Shown: positions 1 through 7,537 of the stretch, piece by piece
Layout of the letters: each line of letters opens with the position of its first letter
Position numbering within the stretch: position 1 is the first letter of the stretch
Assembly: GCA_021413845.1 (NCBI GenBank)
Contig: JAIOPP010000075.1
Location: 1-64,000, forward strand
Direction: 5' to 3'
Source of the DNA: Planctomycetia bacterium
Lineage (GTDB): Bacteria; Planctomycetota; Planctomycetia; Pirellulales; PNKZ01
DNA: 64,000 bases
Position numbers and translations under genes: made by a program
The notes under the pieces: generated by a model
The model's input: the letters and a program-made list of their open reading frames with translations, nothing else
What the model was told of the DNA's origin: nothing
Databases searched by the model: none

Positions 1-297
1 GACCGAAGCGGCGACGAACACCGTGCCAAGGCCGCGAGCGAGCCGTTTACGCTCGAAGTGACCGACGAGCAGGGCCTTTACGAAGCAATGGCGGAGACGG
101 ACCAGCGCTCGGCACGTAAGATGGACGAGATCATTCAGAAGCAATTGTTGATGACCGGTCGCCCCGCCGGCACCGCGACCCCCGCTCCGCAACCTACTTC
201 GACGAAGCCGGGGACATCCCCCACGGCCTCGCCGTCTGCGACTACTGCTCCCCCTGCAGCGACCCCCACATCCCAAGGAACGGGAGGAACGCCATGA
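1..297 (+). CDS. C-terminal end of an unknown protein (partial)
   Basis: The reading frame is open from the first base, so the start lies outside the window. About 98 residues are visible. The first half (ending near the motif KMDEIIQKQL) is charged and probably helical. The second half is a low-complexity Pro/Thr/Ser/Ala tail ending in GTGGTP. The stop overlaps the next gene's start as ATGA at 294-297, so the two are translationally coupled and probably share an operon with the MoxR gene further on. I do not recognise the family; the tail resembles the disordered ends common in planctomycete envelope proteins. A GTG at 58 is in frame but has no reason to be the start. Confidence 0.6.
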   Translation, partial: DRSGDEHRAKAASEPFTLEVTDEQGLYEAMAETDQRSARKMDEIIQKQLLMTGRPAGTATPAPQPTSTKPGTSPTASPSATTAPPAATPTSQGTGGTP

Positions 298-3200
298 ACC
301 ATCCTCGAACGACTCCGGACTTCGCCCGCCGCACGCTGACTGCGCTCACCGGCTGCGCGATGCTGTACGGCAATCTCGCTCCGAGCCTCGTTTCGCTTTC
401 ACCGGCCAGGGGGCAAGAGCCGGCTCGCGGGCAAGCCGTCGCGGTCGACGATCTCCGTCGCAAGCAAGAGACGCAGCAACGGGCCGCCGAACTAGCACGC
501 GAGCTGGTGCTCAACCTGCTCGACGTCCAGCTGCAGCAGTTGGAAGAGAACGGGCTGGCCGATCGCCCCCTCTATCAAGATGTGCGGACGATGCGGCAAA
601 ACATCGACGGCTTGATCTACGCCGAGATGTCGGAAGTGGTCACGTTGTTGCTCCGCGCGCAGAACGACCAAACCGACAAACGCGACGCGGCCTTTCTCGA
701 CGCGCGTCGGAAGATCGGCGAAGTCTTGGCTCGGCTCTTGGCCGAACGGCAGAATCTTTCGCGCCGGTTGCGCACCGCCGAAATCGGCGCTCAGGTTCGG
801 CGACTGATCGAAATGGAAACCGTGATTCGCGACGTCACGATGGCCCTGCCGTCGCAAACGCGCGAGCAGCAAGAACTGCAGCAGCTTTCGACCTTGGCCG
901 ATCAACGGGACGCGCGCAAGCTGTTCGACAAATTGTTGGAAACGCTGAGCGATGCGCGTGGCTGGGGCGGGGAGATCGGCCGCACTGCGGAAGACGGCCT
1001 CTCGTTGCTCAAGGCCGCCGATACGGCCGGCCACCTCGACCAAGCCTCGGCAGGCATCGAGATGGGCCGCTTCTCCGTGGCCGTCGAACACGAAACGGCC
1101 GCTATTCGCGGGTTGCAAGTGCTCTTGAAGAAGGTCAAGGAAACGCAAGGGCTCATCGAAGCCGACCATAAGGCGGCGCTCGAGATCGTGCGCGATCTGA
1201 TTCGCAAGCAAGACGAACTGCAGGAATCGACCAAGACCGCTAAGCTTGATGATCCGACGACCGAGAACTTGCTCAAGCGGCAAACCGCGCTCGGCAAAGA
1301 GCTCGAGCGCTTGTCCGATATGCTGCTCGACAAACCGACGGCCGCGCCGCTCGTCGAAAAGGCGAAGCTCGCCTCCGAGACCGCGACGGTCGAGCTGTTT
1401 AATCAACAAGCTCCCGAAGTCGCTAAGGCGCAAGACACCGTTCGGGCGAACCTCGCCGCGATCGAAAGACAGCTGGAAGCGTCGACCGCTGATTTGCCGG
1501 AAGATCGCGATGCCGCGGCGCTCGCCGAGCGCATTCAAGATCTCGAGCGGACGAAGGCCGCCTTAGCGGAGGCCCGCGCCGAGATGGCTCCGCACGTCGC
1601 TCCGACGGCGAAGACCTCGTCGCCGGAAACCAAAGCCGCGCTCGAAAAGACGGCCGTGAACCTCGCAAAAGCGAGCGAGGATCGCGACTTGCCGAAAATG
1701 GTCGAAGCCCGGCTCCGCGAAGCGGTCCGAACGGCGCGCGACGCGAAGAAGTCGCTCGACGACCCGATGCCGAGCGAATCGCAAAAGAAGGCCGATGTCG
1801 CGAAAGCGGACGCTGCGATCGAAACGGCGCAAGCGGAAGTCGAAGCCGCGCTGGCCGACGTCAAACGGGCTCAGCCCGCGCTCGCCGCCGGTGAGCTTTC
1901 GCGCGCAGCAGAAGTGCTCGACCGCGCCGCCGCCGCCGAACGGGAAACGGCCCGCGCGGCCGTCGCCGAATCGAAGAAGGCGAAGCCCGACGAAGAAACG
2001 GTGCTTAAGCTCGCCACCGAGCAATCGCTGATCAAGGCCGTGACCGCGGACGTCGCCAAGGCGACCGAAGGGATGAACCCCGAAGCCGCCAAGGCCTTGG
2101 CGGAGGCGCAGGACTCGGCCGATAAGGCGGAGAAAAATCTTCAAGCCGCCCTCTCGCCGGAAGCGCGGGCACAAGCCGAAGCGAGAGCGAGCAAGCTAGC
2201 CGAGTCGAAGCCGGAAGAGACCAACCCCGACGAGGCTAGACCAGGCGAGAACAAACCAGGCGAGAACAAACCAGGCGAGAACAAACCAGGCGAGAACAAA
2301 CCAGGCGAGAACAAACCAGGCGAGAACAAACCGGGTGAGAACAAACCGGGTGAGAACAAACCGGGTGAGAACAAACCGGGTGAGACCGCAATGGCGGCAG
2401 CCAACAAGCCCGGCGAAGCTAAACCAGGTGAGAACAAACCAGGTGAGAACAAACCAGGTGAGGCTGCGATGGCAGCTGACAAACCGGCTGAGTCTGCGTC
2501 TGGCGAGCCGAAAGCACCGAACGAAGCACTGAAGGCCGCTGCCGAGCAAGCCGAGGATGCGGCGAAAAAGCTGACGGCCGCCGCGGCGACGCTTCGTCGT
2601 CAGGCTGCTGAGGAAGCGATGAAGCTGGTGCGCGAATCCGATAAGCAATTGGCCGACATCCGTCCGACCGCGCAAGCCGTCGAGCAGGCTGCCGCCGCGC
2701 CGAAACCCGAGAATGCCGAAGCTCAAGCGGCGTTGGCGGAGACGAAGAAAGTGCTCGCCAAAGCCGCGGCCGAACAGATGCGCGCCGCGGGCAAGCCCGA
2801 GGCGGCGGCGAGTCGCGAGTTGTCGGATAAGATCGAGCAAGCCGCGGCGATGCAGCGCAATGCGGACGCCGCAGCGGAAGAAGGTGCCGAAGGGGAAGGG
2901 GATGCGCCGCTCGCCGCCGTGACGGCCCAACAGCAAGCAGCCGACGAAGTCGAGAAGCTCACGGCTGCCGCAGCCGGACGTCCGGAAGCGAAAGCGGCCG
3001 AAGCTCAGCGTCGGCCCGATCCGCTCGGCGAGCAGCTTCGCGCGGCGCAACAAAGCGCGCAGCAAGCCGCGAAGCAAACGCTCGAAGGGAAAGAAACGGC
3101 CGCGGCTCAGTCGCGCGCCGAAGCGGCTCAAGCCTTAACGAAAGCCGCCGAGATCGCCAAGGCGGAAGAAAAGAAAGCCGCAGAACAGCCGGCCGGCAAG

Positions 3201-4826
3201 CCCGACGCCCAGGCCCAAGAACGAGTCACCGCGGCGCTGGCCGAAGCGAAGAAGACCGGCCTGCCGCAAGCACCGTCGGTCGGCGAGTCGCTGGAGAAGG
3301 CCGAGAACCAATCGATGGCCGCCGCGCAATCGGCCCCGCAAGCCGGTAAGCAAGCGGAAACGGCCAAGGCCCAAGAAGCCGCGGCGAAGAACATCGAGAC
3401 GGCGCAGCAAGCCGTCGCCGAAGCGCAAACGAAGCTCGCTGCGGCCGTAGCGCAGAAGATGCAGCAACAAGCGGCAGCCGCCGAGAAGCTGGCGAACCAA
3501 GCCGCGAAGCTCGACCCGAGCGCAACGGAAGCCTTGCGAGAAGCGCAAGCCGCGGCCGCCGGTGCCGCAGCGGAAGCGAACCCCACTCCGGAAATGGCCG
3601 CGGCCGACGAACGCCGAACCGGCCAAGCTCTGCAACGCGCGGCCGCCGATCTCGCCGCGCGCGAACAGGTCGTCAAGCGCGATCAAGCTCTCGCGCAGGC
3701 GCTCCTCTCGTCGCTCGCCGAACAGCAGCAAGCCGCGCAGGACATCGCTGCCAATCGGACGGCGCTCGCGCAAGCCACGCCGCCGCCGGCTCCTCCGGCC
3801 GCCGCTCCTGAAGGACCGCCGAACGGCGAGCCGCAAGAAGCTCCGCCTGCAAGCGGAGCGCCGCAAACTCCTCAAGCACAGCCCCCTCAAGCGCAGGCGG
3901 CGCAACCGGCGGCTCCTCGGCCGCAAGCCCCGCCGTCGCCTGCCGCGGCCGATGCCGCACGTAAGTTGAACACCGCGATGCAGTCGTTCGCGCAGGCCGC
4001 GCAAGTGACGGGCCAAGCGGCGCAAGAAGTCGCCGGTCAAACGCAAACCGCCAATGCCGCACTCGCGCAGGCCCTGGAGAAGGCCTCGGAACTGACGCCG
4101 CCGGCGCTCCCGGAAGCGATCGGCGAACCGGCGATGCCGGCTAGCGGTGAACCTGCCGTGGCGGCCGCTCCCGCACCGGCATCGCCTGCCGCCCCCGAAG
4201 CGGCCCCGCCGGCGGACTCGCAACCTACTGCTCCGCCGACGGCCGCGGCGCAACCAGCGGGTGCGCAGCCGGACGCTTCGCAAACTGCCGCAGAGGCTAC
4301 TCCTTCCGCGCCGAAATCAGCGGCTTCGTCGACTCCCGCCGCGCAGATTCCGCAAGCCGGCGCGCCGCAATCGGCTCCGCCCACGGCGATGGGCCGCAGT
4401 CTCGCGCCGCAATCGCCCGAAGAGACGGCCCGCATGATGGCCGGTCCGCAAGCGCTCGAGCAGATGGCGCAAGTCGAACAAGCGGCCGGCGCGCCGAAGT
4501 CGGCAACTTCGCCGAGCAGCACTCCACCGAGCGCTTCGCAACAAGCGCAGGAAGGGCAACAGAGCACTGCGAGCAAGCAGTCGCAACAGAAAAGCGAGCC
4601 GGCTTCGCGCACGACGAAAGCCCAAGAATCATCCCTGGCCTCGGTGCAAAACTCCGGCCGTTCGGAGAACGACGCCGCGCTGAAGGGAGACCTTAAGAAG
4701 AACGACGAACCTTGGACGACGAAGCTCCCCGCCGAACTACGCCAAGCCATCCGAGCCGAAGCCCAGCGCCCGGCCCCGCGCGGCTACGAAGAACGTCTGA
4801 GAAACTATTTTAAGAACATCGACTAA
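294..4826 (+). CDS. Large secreted Ala/Gln/Lys-rich coiled-coil protein with PGENK repeats
   Basis: This encodes 1510 residues. Residues 1 to about 41 look like a Sec signal peptide (basic start, hydrophobic stretch, Ala-rich end before GQEPARG). Residues 50-500 are heptad-like and charged. Around residues 650-725 lies a Pro-Gly-Glu-Asn-Lys repeat. Residues 740-1180 are extremely Ala/Glu/Lys/Gln-rich helix, then a Pro/Ala/Gln-rich disordered part follows. The last 40 residues are less biased and contain the motif LPAELRQAIRAEAQ and an end of the type YEERLRNYFKNID. From memory, similar endings occur in large uncharacterised planctomycete proteins found near MoxR ATPases. It overlaps the upstream gene by 4 nt and precedes the MoxR gene by 76 nt. 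A structural envelope role is only a guess; no enzyme motif is visible. Confidence 0.85.
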   Translation: MNHPRTTPDFARRTLTALTGCAMLYGNLAPSLVSLSPARGQEPARGQAVAVDDLRRKQETQQRAAELARELVLNLLDVQLQQLEENGLADRPLYQDVRTMRQNIDGLIYAEMSEVVTLLLRAQNDQTDKRDAAFLDARRKIGEVLARLLAERQNLSRRLRTAEIGAQVRRLIEMETVIRDVTMALPSQTREQQELQQLSTLADQRDARKLFDKLLETLSDARGWGGEIGRTAEDGLSLLKAADTAGHLDQASAGIEMGRFSVAVEHETAAIRGLQVLLKKVKETQGLIEADHKAALEIVRDLIRKQDELQESTKTAKLDDPTTENLLKRQTALGKELERLSDMLLDKPTAAPLVEKAKLASETATVELFNQQAPEVAKAQDTVRANLAAIERQLEASTADLPEDRDAAALAERIQDLERTKAALAEARAEMAPHVAPTAKTSSPETKAALEKTAVNLAKASEDRDLPKMVEARLREAVRTARDAKKSLDDPMPSESQKKADVAKADAAIETAQAEVEAALADVKRAQPALAAGELSRAAEVLDRAAAAERETARAAVAESKKAKPDEETVLKLATEQSLIKAVTADVAKATEGMNPEAAKALAEAQDSADKAEKNLQAALSPEARAQAEARASKLAESKPEETNPDEARPGENKPGENKPGENKPGENKPGENKPGENKPGENKPGENKPGENKPGETAMAAANKPGEAKPGENKPGENKPGEAAMAADKPAESASGEPKAPNEALKAAAEQAEDAAKKLTAAAATLRRQAAEEAMKLVRESDKQLADIRPTAQAVEQAAAAPKPENAEAQAALAETKKVLAKAAAEQMRAAGKPEAAASRELSDKIEQAAAMQRNADAAAEEGAEGEGDAPLAAVTAQQQAADEVEKLTAAAAGRPEAKAAEAQRRPDPLGEQLRAAQQSAQQAAKQTLEGKETAAAQSRAEAAQALTKAAEIAKAEEKKAAEQPAGKPDAQAQERVTAALAEAKKTGLPQAPSVGESLEKAENQSMAAAQSAPQAGKQAETAKAQEAAAKNIETAQQAVAEAQTKLAAAVAQKMQQQAAAAEKLANQAAKLDPSATEALREAQAAAAGAAAEANPTPEMAAADERRTGQALQRAAADLAAREQVVKRDQALAQALLSSLAEQQQAAQDIAANRTALAQATPPPAPPAAAPEGPPNGEPQEAPPASGAPQTPQAQPPQAQAAQPAAPRPQAPPSPAAADAARKLNTAMQSFAQAAQVTGQAAQEVAGQTQTANAALAQALEKASELTPPALPEAIGEPAMPASGEPAVAAAPAPASPAAPEAAPPADSQPTAPPTAAAQPAGAQPDASQTAAEATPSAPKSAASSTPAAQIPQAGAPQSAPPTAMGRSLAPQSPEETARMMAGPQALEQMAQVEQAAGAPKSATSPSSTPPSASQQAQEGQQSTASKQSQQKSEPASRTTKAQESSLASVQNSGRSENDAALKGDLKKNDEPWTTKLPAELRQAIRAEAQRPAPRGYEERLRNYFKNID
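2241..2468 (+). repeat. 15-bp tandem repeat encoding PGENK
   Basis: Nine contiguous full 15-bp units (2241-2375) plus a degenerate tenth (2376-2390) encode PGENK. After an interruption encoding an Ala-rich linker, two full units and one degenerate unit follow (2424-2468). Units 1-6 are CCAGGCGAGAACAAA, units 7-9 are CCGGGTGAGAACAAA and the second block uses CCAGGTGAGAACAAA. The synonymous variants are sorted into blocks, which fits stepwise slippage or unequal exchange of already diverged units. All length changes in whole units stay in frame. Confidence 0.95.
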
Positions 4827-4902
4827 CGAACGAGCGTGCCGCTCGTTTCTTGTTTCGTATTTTGATTTTTCACTTTCGACTTTCATCCTGAGGATCGCTT
4901 CC

Positions 4903-5943
4903 GTGACCGCTGAGACTTCGCCTGCTATTTCCGCCGATGATGTCGCCGCCGTGGCCCGTTGCGAGCAGGTCTACAACCGCCTGCGCGATGAACTTGCGAA
5001 GACGATCATCGGGCAAGACGAAGTGATCGAGCAGGTGCTCGTCGCCATGTTCGCCGGCGGTCATGCTTTGCTCGAAGGCGTGCCGGGGCTCGCGAAGACG
5101 TTGCTCATCAACTCGCTCTCGAAGGCGCTCCATCTTTCGTTCAAGCGCATCCAGTTCACGCCCGACCTCATGCCGAGCGACGTGACCGGCACCGAAGTGA
5201 TTCAAGAGAATCTCGAAACGCGGGCTCGGGAGTATAAATTTCTCCACGGGCCGCTCTTCGCCAACATGATCTTGGCGGACGAAATCAATCGTACGCCCCC
5301 GAAGACGCAAGCCGCGATGCTCGAAGCGATGCAAGAGCGGCAAGTGAGCGCGGGAGGCAAAGTTTACATGCTGCCGGCTCCCTTCTTCGTCCTTGCGACG
5401 CAGAATCCGCTGGAGCAAGAAGGAACCTATCCGCTTCCCGAAGCGCAGCTCGATCGGTTCTTGCTTTATGTTCGGATGGGCTACCCGACGCCTGCGGCCG
5501 AATGGGAGATCGCGCGCCGCGTGACGAGCGGCAAGCTCGGCGGCATCCAATCGGTCATCTCGGCCGAAGAGATCGTCGAGTATCAACAGCTCGTGATGCG
5601 CGTTCCGGTGAGCGATCAGGTGCTCGGCTACGCTTGGGCCCTGGTGCGAGCCTCGCGGCCGAACACGCCGGAAGCTCCCGACTTCGTGAATCGGTGGATG
5701 AGTTGGGGGGCCGGCCCGCGCGGCGTGCTTACGCTCATCTCCTGCGCCAAAGCTCGGGCCGTGCTCTACGGCCGGATGCACGCCTCGATCGGCGACGTGC
5801 AAGCCGTGGTGAAACCTGCGCTCCGGCATCGCCTCGCCGCCAACTTCGCGGCCCAAGCCGCAGGGAAGGGGAGCGAAGAATTGCTCGACATGCTTCTCAA
5901 GGTGGTGCCGGCCGATAAGAAGTACGAGAAGCCGGCAGCGTAG
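4903..5943 (+). CDS. MoxR-family AAA+ ATPase
   Basis: This is a 346-residue AAA+ ATPase of the MoxR/RavA type, which acts as a chaperone-like factor in maturing or activating partner complexes, often with von Willebrand A-domain proteins. Walker A is GVPGLAKT at residues 59-66, Walker B is ILADEI near 123-128, and the sensor 1 stretch LATQNPLEQEGTYPLPEAQ follows. The length is typical. The start is GTG at 4903: a GAGGA sequence at 4890-4894 lies 8 nt upstream and no better ATG precedes the conserved part. In many genomes MoxR is followed by DUF58 and VWA genes; here it is the last plus-strand gene and the next genes are convergent, so its partners must lie upstream. The coiled-coil protein directly before it is the obvious candidate. 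Confidence 0.95.
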   Translation: MTAETSPAISADDVAAVARCEQVYNRLRDELAKTIIGQDEVIEQVLVAMFAGGHALLEGVPGLAKTLLINSLSKALHLSFKRIQFTPDLMPSDVTGTEVIQENLETRAREYKFLHGPLFANMILADEINRTPPKTQAAMLEAMQERQVSAGGKVYMLPAPFFVLATQNPLEQEGTYPLPEAQLDRFLLYVRMGYPTPAAEWEIARRVTSGKLGGIQSVISAEEIVEYQQLVMRVPVSDQVLGYAWALVRASRPNTPEAPDFVNRWMSWGAGPRGVLTLISCAKARAVLYGRMHASIGDVQAVVKPALRHRLAANFAAQAAGKGSEELLDMLLKVVPADKKYEKPAA

Positions 5944-5944
5944 G

Positions 5945-6031
5945 AAAACTAGAAATCAGAATGAGAAACCAGAAGAGGGATGCCGAGTTCGGTGTCTTAT
6001 TTCTGGTTTCTCCCTTCTAGTTTCTGATTTT
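5945..6031. terminator. Inverted repeat between convergent genes, probable bidirectional terminator
   Basis: GAGAAACCAGAA (5963-5974) pairs perfectly with TTCTGGTTTCTC (6001-6012) across a 26-nt loop. The flanks also resemble each other in inverted form but with the words CTAGTTT and CTGATTT swapped. The element fills the gap between the MoxR gene and the P-II gene. T-rich sequence follows the hairpin on the plus strand. It resembles the spacer at 43852-43930 in position and design. Confidence 0.55.
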
Positions 6032-6349
6032 CTAAAAGCTGATCTCGCGCAGCTGGCTCTTTACCGGGAGCACGAAGATCTTGCCGTCTCCCATGCGTCC
6101 CGTGCGGGCCGCATCGACGACTTTGCGCAAGATCTCTTCGCAGCGAGCGTCGTCGACCCAGAGATCGATCTCGACCTTCGGTAGAAACGCGAGCGAGTAT
6201 TCGCTGCCGGCGTATTGATCGAGATAGTTCTTCTGCCGGCCGAATCCCTTCACCTCGCGCACGCTGATGGCTTCGAGCGGGGCCCGCTTGAGGCTTTCGA
6301 GCACCTTCTCGGCGAGATACGGTTTCACGACGGCGACGATCTGTTTCAT
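6032..6349 (-). CDS. P-II family nitrogen regulatory protein, short C-terminus
   Basis: This 105-residue protein follows E. coli GlnB numbering exactly through the T-loop. Gln39, Lys40, Tyr46, Tyr51 and Lys58 are all present, as are the GFGRQK segment and the B-loop MGDGKIFVLPV. P-II trimers bind ATP/ADP and 2-oxoglutarate and control ammonium uptake and nitrogen assimilation. The odd point is the C-terminus: where GlnB has the RIRTGEE segment (Arg101, Arg103), this protein ends in KSQLREISF, so the usual C-loop phosphate contacts are missing. It lies 56 nt downstream of a ferredoxin gene on the same strand. No amtB or glnA is nearby. Tyr51 is available for uridylylation, but whether that occurs is unknown. 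Confidence 0.9.
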   Translation of the reverse strand: MKQIVAVVKPYLAEKVLESLKRAPLEAISVREVKGFGRQKNYLDQYAGSEYSLAFLPKVEIDLWVDDARCEEILRKVVDAARTGRMGDGKIFVLPVKSQLREISF

Positions 6350-6405
6350 AGCTGCGTTCTATTCGCGGCACGCGAGATCGATCGAGTCGGACAAGTCGTG
6401 TGGGG

Positions 6406-6792
6406 TTAGCTGAAGAAGTTCTCGCCGGTCAGGTTCATCGGCGGCTTCGTCTCGACCGACATATCTCCTTGCACCGTCGTGCGGCAGGCGAGCCGCATCG
6501 TGTCTTCGTTGCCGATATAGGCGAACAGCGCCGGGCCGAGCGGGTTGTATTTGAACGTCACCTTTTCGACCATACCCATCGCGCCGGCGTTTTCCATTCC
6601 CTTCACGATCTTCACGCGGCAGGTGCCGCAGTGGCCGAAGCCGTGGCAGTTGAAGACTTCGTTCAGGCCTGCGCCGAAGCCGTTGAGGCCGCCGTAGAGC
6701 TTCACGCCGGCCTTCATCGCTTCGTTGCGAAGGTTGGCGCCGACCGGAACTTCGATCTGTTTCTTCTCGTTGACGAAATTGACGATCAGCAT
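6406..6792 (-). CDS. [2Fe-2S] ferredoxin
   Basis: This encodes 128 residues with a ferredoxin beta-grasp fold. Cluster ligands are Cys49, Cys55, Cys58 and Cys103, giving a C-x5-C-x2-C spacing followed by a distant Cys in the context RLACRT. The protein starts directly with the first beta strand (MLIVNFVNEKK) and has no signal peptide, so it is cytoplasmic. Compared with a classic 100-residue ferredoxin it has an extra hydrophobic segment (YNPLGPALFAYIGN) between the third and fourth ligands and a 20-residue tail. It is the first gene of a probable two-gene operon with the P-II gene. Its electron partner cannot be named from the sequence. Confidence 0.9.
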   Translation of the reverse strand: MLIVNFVNEKKQIEVPVGANLRNEAMKAGVKLYGGLNGFGAGLNEVFNCHGFGHCGTCRVKIVKGMENAGAMGMVEKVTFKYNPLGPALFAYIGNEDTMRLACRTTVQGDMSVETKPPMNLTGENFFS

Positions 6793-7105
6793 AAGCGCTC
6801 CGCGACGACTCCGGAAAAAGGGTTTCTTCGCGAGACTGCCGCGAGCGACATCCGCGAGGAAAAACTAAAGTTTCCGCGGCCTCATGGGCACCGTCGCGGA
6901 AACCGAATATCTTAATGAATCTAATCTACCGCACGGGTTTTGAAAACCTCTAACGGGGATGCCTTCAAGTCTTGAAACCGCTATTTTCGTAGAGACTTAC
7001 GCCGCAGACTCCCGTTTGCCGATCGACCGCCGCCGGGCTGCTCGCCGGCGCGCGGCGGAAATCGCCCGACCTCGAACACGGATGTTTCAGAAAGGAAACC
7101 GCCTC
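6793..7105. other. Divergent intergenic region with two palindromes
   Basis: No gene is seen in these 313 bases. They separate the ferredoxin/P-II operon (minus) from a small plus-strand gene and must hold both promoters. Two symmetrical sequences stand out: GTTTCCGCG at 6870-6878 with its exact inverse CGCGGAAAC at 6895-6903, and the 13-bp palindrome GGTTTTGAAAACC at 6936-6948. Either could be an operator. The first could also be a hairpin in the ferredoxin leader RNA. Confidence 0.5.
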
Positions 7106-7375
7106 ATGGCCGAACGTAGTAAGTATCAAGAAAATATCATCAAGAATTATTACAAAAATGCAGGGGCGATTTCTCTGCAGCGGTTGAGCGAACTGGTCAC
7201 GGACCTGTATCTGGCGGAGGGAAAGGCCCGCGCCGGCGTTTGGAAGAAAATTCAAGCGACGCTCGAAAAGCTGAAAGTCCCGGCGTCGCGCATCGAGCAT
7301 GTGATGAAGGCCGACAACCCGACCTTGCTGGCGAAGTTGCTGGAAGAATTGCTGGCGAAAGACGACGCGAAATAA
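7106..7375 (+). CDS. Small helical protein of unknown function
   Basis: This encodes 89 residues. The start at ATG 7106 has AAAGGAAA at 7091-7098 as a ribosome site; an in-frame extension back to 6959 lacks one and reads as low-quality Arg-rich sequence. The protein is mostly amphipathic helix, with the segments ISLQRLSELVTDLYLAEGK and NPTLLAKLLEELLAK. It has no Cys, no signal peptide and no membrane segment. I recall similar proteins only as conserved hypotheticals of planctomycetes and cannot name a function. It stands alone between the ferredoxin operon and the ABC operon. Confidence 0.75.
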   Translation: MAERSKYQENIIKNYYKNAGAISLQRLSELVTDLYLAEGKARAGVWKKIQATLEKLKVPASRIEHVMKADNPTLLAKLLEELLAKDDAK

Positions 7376-7537
7376 GTCGGTCCGTAGTTTGAGTTCTTCG
7401 TTCGTGGTCGAGGCCGAGGGTTGCCTCGGGTCGTTCGTCGGCGACAATGCTTAGGCCCCGGTGCTGAGGTGCCGCTACCTAGGTGCCGGAGCCGTAGCGA
7501 TCGCAATACGCCGAACCACGAACGACGAGCCGAATTC

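Noticed and set aside
2241-2468. Regularly repeated 15-bp units considered as a CRISPR array
   Set aside because: The units are contiguous with no spacers, stay in frame and encode PGENK.
3135-4283. 382-codon Arg/Gly/Leu-rich minus-strand frame inside the coiled-coil gene
   Set aside because: It is the reverse of Ala/Glu/Lys codons; biased, without signal, site or domain.
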